Assembly: GCA_002351795.1 (NCBI GenBank)
Contig: DEHG01000026.1
Span: 10,853 to 27,268, forward strand
Length of the DNA: 16,416 nucleotides
Source: Ruminococcaceae bacterium UBA2806
GTDB lineage: Bacteria; Bacillota; Clostridia; Oscillospirales; Acutalibacteraceae
Direction of reading: 5' to 3'
This document shows positions 1 through 7,037 of the stretch, piece after piece; position 1 is the stretch's first letter, and each line of letters starts with the position of its first letter. The position numbers and the translations under genes were made by a program. The notes beneath the pieces were generated by a model. It made no database searches. It was not told the origin of the DNA and worked only from the letters and a program-made list of their open reading frames with translations.

Positions 1-46
1 CCGGCTCATAACCGGTTGGTCCGGGGTTCGAGTCCCTGTTGGTCCA
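1..46 (+). tRNA. tRNA-Met (CAT anticodon), 3' portion
   Basis: The window opens inside a tRNA. The anticodon stem CCGG/CCGG (1-4 and 12-15) closes a 7-base loop CTCATAA with anticodon CAT at 7-9. The variable loop is 17-21. The T arm is CGGGG (22-26), loop TTCGAGT (27-33) and CCCTG (34-38). The 3' acceptor strand TTGGTCC (39-45) ends with discriminator A at 46, and no CCA is encoded. The 5' acceptor and D arm lie outside the window. A CAT anticodon can mean elongator Met, initiator Met or lysidine-modified Ile2. The anticodon stem lacks the three G:C pairs of an initiator, so elongator Met or Ile2 is likelier; the missing 5' half would decide. Confidence 0.9.
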
Positions 47-49
47 GAA

Positions 50-86
50 ACGCCTCTCGTTTTATTTCGAGGGGCGTTATTGTTTT
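50..86 (+). terminator. Intrinsic terminator after the tRNA
   Basis: A 10-bp stem ACGCCTCTCG (50-59) pairs with CGAGGGGCGT (68-77), with one G:T pair, around an 8-base T-rich loop. A T-rich run TATTGTTTT (78-86) follows. It sits 3 nt behind the tRNA end and only about 20-30 nt ahead of the next start codon, so it should end the tRNA transcript and separate it from the protein genes downstream. Confidence 0.85.
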
Positions 87-105
87 GTTATGTGTGGTGA
101 AGATC

Positions 106-504
106 ATGAAAAAGCCTGATATAAAAAAAATAAAACCGGATGTGATACTGATATCTGTACTGATAATAACAGGTCTTATAATAATGCTGTTTGTTCTGAT
201 ATTCTCAGGAGGAGGAAGATATGCGGAAATCAAATCTGACGGAAAAATCATAGAGAAGCTTTCTCTTGATACTGATACAGAAAAAACGATCGAAACGGAG
301 CTTGGAAAAAATACGGTTGTTGTAGAAAACAGCAGTGTATATATGAAGGACGCTGATTGTCCCGACGGTATATGTAAAAACATGGGAAGAATAGACAAAA
401 AGGGACAGTCAATAATCTGTCTGCCGCATAAGCTCGTTGTAGTGATAACAGATGACAGCGAGGAAAATACAGACGAAAACAGCATTGATATAATAGTGAA
501 ATGA
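106..504 (+). CDS. NusG domain II-containing membrane-anchored protein (EetA-like)
   Basis: A 132-residue protein with one N-terminal membrane segment (about residues 12-34) and a small extracytosolic domain. The domain carries the family hallmark around residues 83-112: DADCPDGIC, a glycine-rich turn, then QSIICLPHK. Conserved cysteines are C85, C90 and C105. This is the NusG_II family (PF07009), which resembles NusG domain 2 but is not a transcription factor. Its biochemical role is unproven, but it co-occurs with flavin-based extracytosolic electron-transfer loci, including (from memory) EetA in Listeria. ATG at 106 is chosen because GGTGA lies just upstream and MKKPD precedes the membrane segment directly. 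The open frame extends back to 16, but that part is tRNA and terminator. The next gene starts 16 nt downstream with a strong ribosome binding site, so the two are likely co-transcribed. Confidence 0.85.
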   Translation: MKKPDIKKIKPDVILISVLIITGLIIMLFVLIFSGGGRYAEIKSDGKIIEKLSLDTDTEKTIETELGKNTVVVENSSVYMKDADCPDGICKNMGRIDKKGQSIICLPHKLVVVITDDSEENTDENSIDIIVK

Positions 505-520
505 CCGTCGGAGGGCATAT

Positions 521-1027
521 ATGAAAAATAAAACAAAAGCTTCTGCAAAAACAGCGGCAAAATACGGTATGCTCATAGCCCTTGCGCTTGTGTTCAGTTA
601 CCTTGAAGCGCAGATACCCTCATTTTTCCCCGTACCCGGAATGAAACTGGGACTGACAAATATTATTGTTCTTTTGTCCCTTTACAGGATGGGCTGGAAA
701 AGCGCAATGGCGGTCAATGTCCTGAGAATTGTGCTTGTATCATTTCTTTTCGGCGGAATATCGGCAATGATATACAGTCTTGCGGGGGGGATGCTTTCAA
801 CGATAGTTATGATATTGTTGAAAAAGACAGACAGATTCAGAATTGTTACTGTAAGCATAGCCGGAGGGATAAGCCATAATGTCGGACAGATAATTGTTGC
901 TGTATTTGCGCTGAATACAGTTGGTATAGCGTGGTATCTAACGGTTTTATGGTTCAGCGGACTTGCAAGCGGAGCACTGACAGGAATTATCGGGGCAGAG
1001 CTTGTAAAGAGACTGCCGGAGCAATGA
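521..1027 (+). CDS. Gx transporter family protein (Hpre_diP_synt_I, EetB-like)
   Basis: A 168-residue, strongly hydrophobic protein with about five membrane segments. It carries the family motifs LEAQIPSFFPVPGMKLG (residues 28-44) and GGISHNVGQI (115-124). This matches PF07456, long labelled 'heptaprenyl diphosphate synthase component I' and now called Gx transporter family. It is a membrane protein, so the synthase label is doubtful; a quinone- or flavin-linked transport or electron-transfer role is suggested by its neighbours. The start ATG follows GGAGG at a 6-7 nt spacing. It lies between the NusG domain II gene (16 nt upstream) and apbE (11 nt downstream), the recurring arrangement of these families in Clostridia. 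The length is typical for the family. Confidence 0.88.
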   Translation: MKNKTKASAKTAAKYGMLIALALVFSYLEAQIPSFFPVPGMKLGLTNIIVLLSLYRMGWKSAMAVNVLRIVLVSFLFGGISAMIYSLAGGMLSTIVMILLKKTDRFRIVTVSIAGGISHNVGQIIVAVFALNTVGIAWYLTVLWFSGLASGALTGIIGAELVKRLPEQ

Positions 1028-1038
1028 ACGGAGGAATT

Positions 1039-2073
1039 ATGAACACTCATAAAATTATCACTGCTTTTGCAGTTTTTGCATTATTTATTTCATTATGCGG
1101 CTGTACACCCGATAAAACAGCAGATACAGAAAGCTGTTCCAAAGAAATATTTGCAATGGATACATATATGACCGTCACGGCATACGGTGAAAATGCTGAA
1201 AAAGCAGTAAATGAAGTGCTTGAAGAAATAAAACGTCTTGATGATCTTCTTTCGGCAGGCAATGACAAAAGCGAGATCAGTATACTTAATAAAAACGGCA
1301 GTGCATCACTTTCTGATGACAGCAGATATCTTTATGAAAAAGCCGACAGAATATACAGGGAAACAGGCGGCGCATATGATATCACAATATTACCGCTTAT
1401 GAAGCTTTGGGGATTTCAGGACGGCGACCCCTCCTTACCTACTGACAGGGATATAAAAAATACCTGTCAGCTTATAGGCGCAGACAGGCTGATATATAAT
1501 GACGGCAGACTTACTCTCGGGAAAGGGCAGTCCATAGATTTAGGAGGCATAGCAAAGGGCTATACCGGCGACAGAATAATGCAGATATTTGAAAAAAACA
1601 ATATAAGCTCCGGAATAATCTCACTCGGCGGGAATGTTCAGTGCTTTGGCAAAAAGCCTGACGGCAGTCTGTGGCGGTGCGGGATAACCGATCCCGACCA
1701 TCCCGAGGATATGTCAAAGCTTGCGGGAACGGTGAGCACATCTGATAAAGCGGTAATAACATCAGGCGGTTATGAACGGTTCTTTACCGACAAAAAAAGC
1801 GGCAGAACTTTTCATCATATAATGGATCCGAAAACAGGCTTCAGTGCAGACAGCGGGCTAATTTCGGTAACTATCGTAAGCAGTGACGGAACTCTTGCGG
1901 ACGGGCTTTCGACAGCCTGTTTTGTAATGGGACAGCAGGATTCTGTATCCTATTGGCGCAGTCACAGGGATGAATTTGACATGATACTTATTACCGACAG
2001 CAGAAAGATCCTTGTCACAAAGGGGCTGGAAGGAGTTTTTTCAAGCGGCAACGATTTTGAGATAATAGATTAG
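1039..2073 (+). CDS. apbE: FAD:protein FMN transferase (ApbE), lipoprotein
   Basis: ApbE transfers FMN from FAD to a threonine or serine of target proteins, usually outside the membrane, in a Mg-dependent reaction. The 344-residue product begins with a lipoprotein signal: basic start, hydrophobic segment at about 7-19, lipobox LCGC with lipidated C22. Family motifs follow in order: FAMDTYMTVTAYG (38-50), GGAYDIT...LWGF (110-126), SIDLGGIAKGY (165-175), SLGGNV (195-200), ITSGGYERFF (240-249), HHIMDPKTG (259-267) and ADGLSTA (287-293), the last supplying a metal-binding Asp/Ser-Thr cluster. ATG at 1039 is chosen over upstream in-frame starts, which overlap the previous gene, because GGAGG sits 5 nt before it and the signal peptide starts there. 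Length is normal. No FMN_bind or RnfG-like target is encoded nearby. Confidence 0.95.
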   Translation: MNTHKIITAFAVFALFISLCGCTPDKTADTESCSKEIFAMDTYMTVTAYGENAEKAVNEVLEEIKRLDDLLSAGNDKSEISILNKNGSASLSDDSRYLYEKADRIYRETGGAYDITILPLMKLWGFQDGDPSLPTDRDIKNTCQLIGADRLIYNDGRLTLGKGQSIDLGGIAKGYTGDRIMQIFEKNNISSGIISLGGNVQCFGKKPDGSLWRCGITDPDHPEDMSKLAGTVSTSDKAVITSGGYERFFTDKKSGRTFHHIMDPKTGFSADSGLISVTIVSSDGTLADGLSTACFVMGQQDSVSYWRSHRDEFDMILITDSRKILVTKGLEGVFSSGNDFEIID

Positions 2074-2074
2074 G

Positions 2075-2192
2075 TTAAGGGAACACTGAATAAATAGGAT
2101 TTTGAAATTTGGAGCCAGCCGGAAATGGCGGAATGTGTGGCTTCACCCCACGCCCCAAACGCCAATTAATATATTAATCAGCGTTTCCTTAA
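2075..2192. mobile_element. MITE-like inverted-repeat element (118 bp, non-coding)
   Basis: Both ends carry an imperfect inverted repeat. The left end reads TTAAGGGAACACTGAATAA (2075-2093); the right end read on the - strand from 2192 is TTAAGGAAACGCTGATTAA, a 16/19 match. The outermost TTAA (2075-2078 and 2189-2192) could be a duplicated target. The interior also folds: TTTGG (2108-2112) with CCAAA (2155-2159), and AGCCA (2113-2117) with TGGCT (2138-2142). It fills almost all of the gap between convergent apbE (stop at 2073) and the gene ending at 2211. No transposase is present, so it would be non-autonomous. It could alternatively be a structured bidirectional terminator region; a second copy elsewhere would settle this. 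Confidence 0.5.
2157..2186. repeat. Near-perfect 30-bp palindrome, possible bidirectional terminator hairpin
   Basis: AAACGC-CA-ATTAAT-AT-ATTAAT-CA-GCGTTT reads almost identically on both strands; only the two CA dinucleotides and the central AT are unpaired or self-complementary. It lies between two converging genes and inside the MITE-like element. Neither flank has a good run of T, so termination is possible but not clear. Confidence 0.5.
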
Positions 2193-2210
2193 AACAGACG
2201 GTACTGATAT

Positions 2211-2645
2211 TTACCTTAAAATTTTCTCTGCCAGTCTGTCCGCCCATGCCTCTGTATAAAAACTGTAATATGAAATGTTTTTCTCCTGCCTCAGCCTTTT
2301 GAAAAACGGCAGGGCGCACCACAGCATTGATTCCGGAACAATAAATATCATATAAAGCGGTCCTGTAATAAGCGACTGTATTGTATGACCGAATTCATGG
2401 GCGGCTATCCTGTCGGAATAGCCGCCTGTATTATCATCATTTGCAAATATGAACAGTCCGAGAGATACACCGCCAATACCGCTTCTTCTTGTGAGTATCG
2501 CTCCATGATAGAACTCATGGGGAAAGCGTATGGAAATAAGAAAATACACAAGTCCCATTAAGGTCTGTATTATTCCCCATGTACATTGCAAAAATATATA
2601 GACTGCATAACTGAGTATTCTGAGCATAACTATCACACCGTTCAT
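2211..2645 (-). CDS. Small membrane protein with HExxH zinc-metalloprotease-like motif
   Basis: A 144-residue protein of unknown function. Residues 7-37 form one or two membrane segments, and 92-112 form another. Between them lies AAHEFGHTIQS (81-91), containing HEFGH at 83-87, the HExxH pattern of zinc metallopeptidases. A second conserved patch, FYTEAWADRLAE (129-140), could supply a third ligand (E132 or D136). Small proteins with a membrane-embedded HEFGH and TExWAD pattern occur as conserved hypotheticals in gut bacteria. Catalysis is inferred from the motif only and no substrate is suggested. Another possible start is M7 (2627); neither start has a strong ribosome binding site. It follows ychF on the same strand after 121 nt, so it may have its own promoter, though I saw none convincing. 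Confidence 0.7.
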   Translation of the reverse strand: MNGVIVMLRILSYAVYIFLQCTWGIIQTLMGLVYFLISIRFPHEFYHGAILTRRSGIGGVSLGLFIFANDDNTGGYSDRIAAHEFGHTIQSLITGPLYMIFIVPESMLWCALPFFKRLRQEKNISYYSFYTEAWADRLAEKILR

Positions 2646-2766
2646 GAAAAGTCTGTCAGATCAAGCTTTATATTTACTTTTCTGACATCCGTATTTTCTC
2701 AAATACTTTTTACCCTATTATGTATCACGGTCTGAACTATTAAGAAAAACACACCTTACCCGATGC

Positions 2767-3864
2767 TCAGACATTGAAACGGAAAAGAACGATATCTCCG
2801 TCCTTCATCACATAATCCTTGCCCTCACTTCTGACAAGACCCTTTTCCTTTGCGGCTGCCATTGTGCCGCATTCCATAAGATCATCAAATGCAACGACCT
2901 CGGCACGGATAAATCCTCTTTCAAAGTCCGAATGTATCTTTCCGGCAGCCTGCGGAGCCTTCGTACCTTTCTTTATCGTCCATGCACGAACTTCGGGCTT
3001 GCCTGCGGTGAGATATGAGATAAGTCCCAGCAGATCATAACAAGCTGTGATAAGTCTGTCCAGACCGGACTGCTCAAGACCCATTTCGGATAGGAACAAT
3101 TCCTTCTCCTCATCCTCCATGCCCGATATTTCCGCCTCTATTTCAGCACAGATCGGAAGTACTGCGGCATGCTCACTGTCCGCAATTTCCTTTACCATAT
3201 CAAAATACTTGTTGCCTTCGACCTTGCCGTCCTTGAAATCGCTGTCACTAAGGTTTGCGGCATATATTATGGGTTTATTTGTCAGCAGCGCAACTCCTGA
3301 AAGCAGCTCCGCTTCCTCGGGAGTACATTCAACACTGCGGGCGGGCTTACCCTCGTCAAGCGTTTCCCTGACCTTTTTGAAGAAATCAAGATCAGCCTGA
3401 TATTTTTTATCACCCTTCAAAAGCTTCTGAGTCTTGTCTATCCTTCTGTCGATCATTTCAATATCCGAAAGGATAAGCTCCACATTGATAGTGTCTATAT
3501 CTCTTTTTGGATCAATGCTTCCGTCAACATGGATGATATCATCATTTTCAAAGCAGCGAACAACATGAACTATTGCGTCTACCTCACGGATATTTGCAAG
3601 GAATTTATTTCCCAGACCTTCGCCCTTTGATGCGCCCTTTACAAGACCGGCTATATCAACAAATTCTATCGTGGCGGGAGTATATTTTTCGGGGTCATAC
3701 ATTTGTGCAAGCTTGTCAAGTCTTGCATCCGGCACAGCAACAACGCCAACATTAGGCTCTATCGTGCAGAACGGATAATTTGCAGACTGCGCTCCCGCAT
3801 TTGTTATTGCATTAAAAAGCGTACTTTTGCCGACATTCGGAAGTCCTACGATTCCTAATTTCAT
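2767..3864 (-). CDS. ychF: Redox-regulated ATPase YchF (OLA1 family)
   Basis: Cytosolic P-loop protein of the Obg/OLA1 family that binds and hydrolyses ATP in preference to GTP, associates with ribosomes and is linked to translation and oxidative-stress responses. The 365-residue length matches the family. Visible motifs: Walker A GLPNVGKS (7-14), PFCTIEPNVG (31-40) with C33 at the position of the redox-sensitive cysteine in E. coli YchF, G3-type DIAGLVKGASKGEGLG (70-85), a coiled region around 130-175, and the C-terminal TGS domain (about 280-363) with APQAAGKIHSDFERGFIRAEV. The nucleotide-specificity motif is NLSD (204-207), where relatives have NxxE, a conservative change. AAAGGAG lies about 12 nt before the ATG. 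A stand-alone housekeeping gene next to the polysaccharide cluster. Confidence 0.97.
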   Translation of the reverse strand: MKLGIVGLPNVGKSTLFNAITNAGAQSANYPFCTIEPNVGVVAVPDARLDKLAQMYDPEKYTPATIEFVDIAGLVKGASKGEGLGNKFLANIREVDAIVHVVRCFENDDIIHVDGSIDPKRDIDTINVELILSDIEMIDRRIDKTQKLLKGDKKYQADLDFFKKVRETLDEGKPARSVECTPEEAELLSGVALLTNKPIIYAANLSDSDFKDGKVEGNKYFDMVKEIADSEHAAVLPICAEIEAEISGMEDEEKELFLSEMGLEQSGLDRLITACYDLLGLISYLTAGKPEVRAWTIKKGTKAPQAAGKIHSDFERGFIRAEVVAFDDLMECGTMAAAKEKGLVRSEGKDYVMKDGDIVLFRFNV

Positions 3865-3947
3865 TTTATTTCACTTCTCCTTTGTTATAAAAACAGTAGC
3901 CGATCGTAAAAGTCAGACACCTTTCGCCATTTTACAATTGGCTGTAT

Positions 3948-3967
3948 AAAAACAGCTTTACGCTGTT
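3948..3967 (-). terminator. Intrinsic terminator of the DUF1284 gene
   Basis: Read on the - strand, AACAGC pairs with GCTGTT around loop GTAAA, followed by TTTATA. It starts about 10 nt past the stop codon of the DUF1284 gene. It is the first recognisable terminator after the long - strand polysaccharide gene run, so it may end that transcript too. Confidence 0.7.
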
Positions 3968-3976
3968 GATTGATCG

Positions 3977-4357
3977 TTAAATGCATATTTCCAACCAGCA
4001 GCAGTCAAGGCAAACCTGCGCCGGATTACCGCTGCTGATTATTTTCTCTCTTACAGTATCACGCAAAACCGACCATCTGTATTGACCGTCCTGCTCAAGT
4101 CCGGCAGTCTCTGTGCAGCGTCTGTCAATACCCGATACTTTTTCGGCTGTTCTGCATACTCCCCCGATATTCTCCGGACAGCAGCGGCATATATCGTCAC
4201 AGCCTTCAGTAAGCTGTACAACCGGATCAGTTTCCTCAAGTATTCTTACAAGCTCTGACAAATTATTTACAAATTCTTTATTATAGCCTTTCCCCTCAAA
4301 AAACTGTATGCACATACAATGATGAGGGCGCAGACTTATTATCTCTTTATTATTCAT
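3977..4357 (-). CDS. DUF1284 domain-containing cysteine-rich protein
   Basis: A 126-residue soluble protein whose N-terminus SLRPHHCMC followed by FFEGKGY (residues 8-25) is the signature of the DUF1284 family (PF06935). It contains twelve cysteines: C14, C16, C53, C57, C59, C60, C68, C81, C116, C119, C120 and C125. The CxxxCxCC (53-60) and CxxCC (116-120) arrangements suggest bound metal or an iron-sulfur cluster. The family has no established function, and metal binding here is inferred. AGAGG sits about 7 nt before the ATG. It follows the flippase gene by 51 nt with no clear terminator between them, so it could be the last gene of that transcript, though a functional link to glycan synthesis is not evident. 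Confidence 0.85.
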   Translation of the reverse strand: MNNKEIISLRPHHCMCIQFFEGKGYNKEFVNNLSELVRILEETDPVVQLTEGCDDICRCCPENIGGVCRTAEKVSGIDRRCTETAGLEQDGQYRWSVLRDTVREKIISSGNPAQVCLDCCWLEICI

Positions 4358-4408
4358 CAGTCAGCCTCTAAAATGGTAATTTGCCAAATAAGCTTTAATA
4401 GCTGTCTG

Positions 4409-5968
4409 TTATTCCGGCTTCTTCTTTTTCTTTTTAAAGGAACGCAGCATATTTCCGCTTTTGCTGATAAGCCTTTTAAAATCATCATTATAGAAAATGA
4501 TGTCCCCTGCCAGGGTCAGTACACATGCAACAACAGTTGTTCCAACTGCAGCCAATATCCATGACGTAACATTATCCGCTTTTACGTTAAAGCAGAACCT
4601 TGAAATAATATTCGTAAGAACCAGTATTCCTAAAAATACAATCGTATGACCGATAAAAGGGGTTATTTTTCTTTTAAGTACGTTTTTTGACATATATAAT
4701 ACATACTGTATCGTTCTGAACAGATTTGCACAAAGCGTTCCTATCGCAACGCCTACAAGACCGAAAATAAAAACGCACGCTACGGAAATAACTATATTGA
4801 GTATCGCCTCAAGAAATGCGCCGTTTCTTGTCTGCTTGAAATGACCCGCAACCGTTACTATATTCTGATAGGGTATACGAATACAGCTGAATGCACCCGC
4901 AAGCGTTATCACCATTGCAAATACAGGCTGATTATAGAGGAAAGTCTGTTTTGCTGCGTCATGCTCGGCATAAAGCATTGCAAAGGATACAAACATTACC
5001 GTCATTACAGAATAGAATACGGATACAAGCGAAAACACGATAAGCTCATATATCCTGAAATTCTTTTCCATAAGCTCAAATTCCTTGCGGGCATACATAT
5101 TCCCGAAGGCTGCGCCGAAACCGTTAATGAAGGTATTTATCAGCTTCCTCATACCGAGGATTATCATATTATAAGTTGTATATACCGACACAATGGCCAT
5201 ATCGCCAAGGCATACCGTCAGCACCATTATATCAGTATTTGTATTTACAAAATTCGCCACCTCATGCCCGAGTGCGTCCCATCTCTGTTTAAGAGCCGAC
5301 TTGTCGGGTTCAACATTTTTCAGCAGCTTATATTTATGTTTTGCATAAAGATTTATTGCTATCGGATTTATCAGAAAAACAAGTGCGCTTCCAAGCTTGA
5401 CCCAATGTATCCCGTTTCCTGAATTGATAAGAATAACAGCAACTACAGTATTAAGTATCGTTGTGAACATTCGTATTATCGAGAAAACGCATTGTCTCTG
5501 ATCTGCATTAAGCAGCATTTCATATGTAAAACCGAAAAAATATTCTCCGAATGTGCCTATGCTGATAATTACAACAAGCGACGCCGTATACCAGAAATCA
5601 AGCTGGTTATTCTCGTCAACGAAATCCTTCATATATATTCCGAAACCGATGGCAAACAGCACCATAAGCCCCAGAAATATAATGGCGATCTTTTTCATGA
5701 AATTGCTTGTTGCTTTCACTATGGCGCTTATTTTTTCAATATCGTTTTTTGCAAGCGCCTTATAAAGAGCCGCCCTTGTAACGCCGCCGACTCCTGCTTT
5801 CATCAGCGCTATGCAAGACAAAAACTGTACTATTGCCTGTGTAACGCCGTTTGTCGGACCGCCGAATCCGTCTATGATAAGCTTCGGCAGTATAAGACCG
5901 CATATTACAGCTACAGCCTCATATGCAAGCCCCGACACTGTATTTATCAATGCTTTTTTACTCCGCAC
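4409..5968 (-). CDS. Wzx-type oligosaccharide flippase (MOP superfamily)
   Basis: A 519-residue integral membrane protein with about 12-14 hydrophobic segments across its whole length. The N-terminus (KALINT...SGLAYEAV...GLILPKLIIDGFG) is typical of polysaccharide export flippases of the MOP superfamily, which turn undecaprenyl-linked repeat units from the inner to the outer face of the membrane. It ends in a lysine-rich tail (FKKKKKKPE), a usual cytosolic anchor. The start codon is GTG (5966-5968), 7 nt after the stop of the upstream pyruvyl transferase. GGAGAG lies about 13 nt before it, a loose spacing. As the last polysaccharide gene of the run it pairs with the polymerase gene at 7958-9226 to indicate a Wzx/Wzy-dependent pathway. 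The export substrate cannot be deduced. Confidence 0.9.
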   Translation of the reverse strand: MRSKKALINTVSGLAYEAVAVICGLILPKLIIDGFGGPTNGVTQAIVQFLSCIALMKAGVGGVTRAALYKALAKNDIEKISAIVKATSNFMKKIAIIFLGLMVLFAIGFGIYMKDFVDENNQLDFWYTASLVVIISIGTFGEYFFGFTYEMLLNADQRQCVFSIIRMFTTILNTVVAVILINSGNGIHWVKLGSALVFLINPIAINLYAKHKYKLLKNVEPDKSALKQRWDALGHEVANFVNTNTDIMVLTVCLGDMAIVSVYTTYNMIILGMRKLINTFINGFGAAFGNMYARKEFELMEKNFRIYELIVFSLVSVFYSVMTVMFVSFAMLYAEHDAAKQTFLYNQPVFAMVITLAGAFSCIRIPYQNIVTVAGHFKQTRNGAFLEAILNIVISVACVFIFGLVGVAIGTLCANLFRTIQYVLYMSKNVLKRKITPFIGHTIVFLGILVLTNIISRFCFNVKADNVTSWILAAVGTTVVACVLTLAGDIIFYNDDFKRLISKSGNMLRSFKKKKKKPE

Positions 5969-5975
5969 TTATCTA

Positions 5976-7022
5976 TCACTTCTCTCCGACAGCTCCCGCA
6001 AGATATGCCTTCGCCTTTTCTCTTTCTTCCGTTATCCTCTTATTAAGAGCATCCTTATCATAATGCGTCTGTGAAAAGTACTCCCCTATATTTACCGCAT
6101 CCTCCGCCATGAGCTGCGGCACTTCAAAAAATCTCAGCAGCTCCGATACCTTTGTATTACCTCTCGGCAGCGCAAGAAACTCCTTATTGAATATAAGCGA
6201 CAAAGCAGCACCGTGAAATGTATCGGTAACTACATATGACGCCTTCATGAAATAATCTATCGCTTTAAGCGGATCGGCAGGCTCCTGTATATCACACCAG
6301 CCTAAATTATGAGGAAATGCGATAAGCTTTTTCCCCTTCGCTTCTGCAAAGGTCTTTATTGCCTTTTTATCATCCTCTGTAAACTTTGACCCCGCTGAAT
6401 ATACAAGTATGAAATCCTCATACGGACAATTCTTTTTTATCCGCTTATATTCATCCATCGGTATCAGAAAGGTCGGGTCACAGCAGATCGTTACAGGCTT
6501 ATCGGTATATTCTGATATCAGTCTGCGTGAATATTCATCCCTTACCGATACAGCGGACATATTTTCCAAAGCCTTTTTTGCAAAAGGCGTTTTTTCCATA
6601 TCCTCATTTGTGCTTGTATTGACGGACGGCGCATAGGAAATTATCCTTCCGGGAAGTCCGCTGCCCCAGAACACGGGTGCTTTCCTCATATCCTCTCTTG
6701 AAACATTCCATATTTCATCACTGCCCAGAACAAAAACGCTCTGTTTTTCCATTTCAGACATATTCATCGGGCATATGGGAAAGGCTTTCAGCGCTCTTTC
6801 AAAATTAGCAAGCTTTTTTCTCTCAAAGCTGACCTGTCCGAATTTACCCTTCTTTACGCTCCTGAATGCCTTGCGCAGAAATGTGCGGCGGTTCTTTTTT
6901 ACGCCCGTTTTAAGAAAGCTTACCTCATGCCCCATTTTTTCAAGAGTATATTTCAGCCCGTATGCCTGAAGGTAGCTCCCGCAGTTGGTGCTGTTATATA
7001 CGGTTACTATACATAGCTTCAA
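5976..7022 (-). CDS. Polysaccharide pyruvyl transferase family protein (copy 1)
   Basis: A 348-residue member of the polysaccharide pyruvyl transferase family (PF04230), which transfers pyruvate from phosphoenolpyruvate to a sugar as a ketal. Visible signatures: an N-terminal MKLCIVTVYNSTNCGSYLQA with the following helix (1-30), GSDEIWN (100-106), SVRDEYS (159-165), CDPTFLI (181-187) and TDTFHGAALS (266-275). This is the 'N.GS.LQAY' branch often found in capsule and exopolysaccharide loci. The start is TTG (7020-7022), forced because the family N-terminus begins there and no ATG lies near; GAGGGA is about 6 nt upstream. It is 15 nt downstream of the DUF616 gene. A different pyruvyl transferase is encoded at 10456-11622, so two sugars or two positions may be modified. 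Confidence 0.92.
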   Translation of the reverse strand: MKLCIVTVYNSTNCGSYLQAYGLKYTLEKMGHEVSFLKTGVKKNRRTFLRKAFRSVKKGKFGQVSFERKKLANFERALKAFPICPMNMSEMEKQSVFVLGSDEIWNVSREDMRKAPVFWGSGLPGRIISYAPSVNTSTNEDMEKTPFAKKALENMSAVSVRDEYSRRLISEYTDKPVTICCDPTFLIPMDEYKRIKKNCPYEDFILVYSAGSKFTEDDKKAIKTFAEAKGKKLIAFPHNLGWCDIQEPADPLKAIDYFMKASYVVTDTFHGAALSLIFNKEFLALPRGNTKVSELLRFFEVPQLMAEDAVNIGEYFSQTHYDKDALNKRITEEREKAKAYLAGAVGEK

Positions 7023-7037
7023 TTTTATTCCCTCGTC

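Noticed and set aside
16..105. In-frame upstream extension of the NusG domain II gene
   Set aside because: It runs through the tRNA 3' end and its terminator hairpin; the family N-terminus and ribosome binding site fit ATG 106.
2102..2302. 66-residue + strand open frame
   Set aside because: It crosses the MITE-like element and then the antisense strand of the HEFGH gene; no ribosome binding site and no recognisable family.
2646..2766. Possible promoter or ychF terminator in the gap
   Set aside because: A CATAAT on the - strand has no matching -35, and no stem followed by T run is convincing; I see no gene or reliable site here.
3865..3947. Possible ychF promoter (TATAAC on the - strand)
   Set aside because: The best -35-like hexamer is spaced too far away, and the -10 lies almost on the ribosome binding site.
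4841..6046. Long + strand open frames opposite the flippase gene (184-193 residues)
   Set aside because: They are antisense to a clear membrane-protein gene, have no domain signature, and their Tyr/His/Arg-rich composition is typical of reverse-complement shadows.
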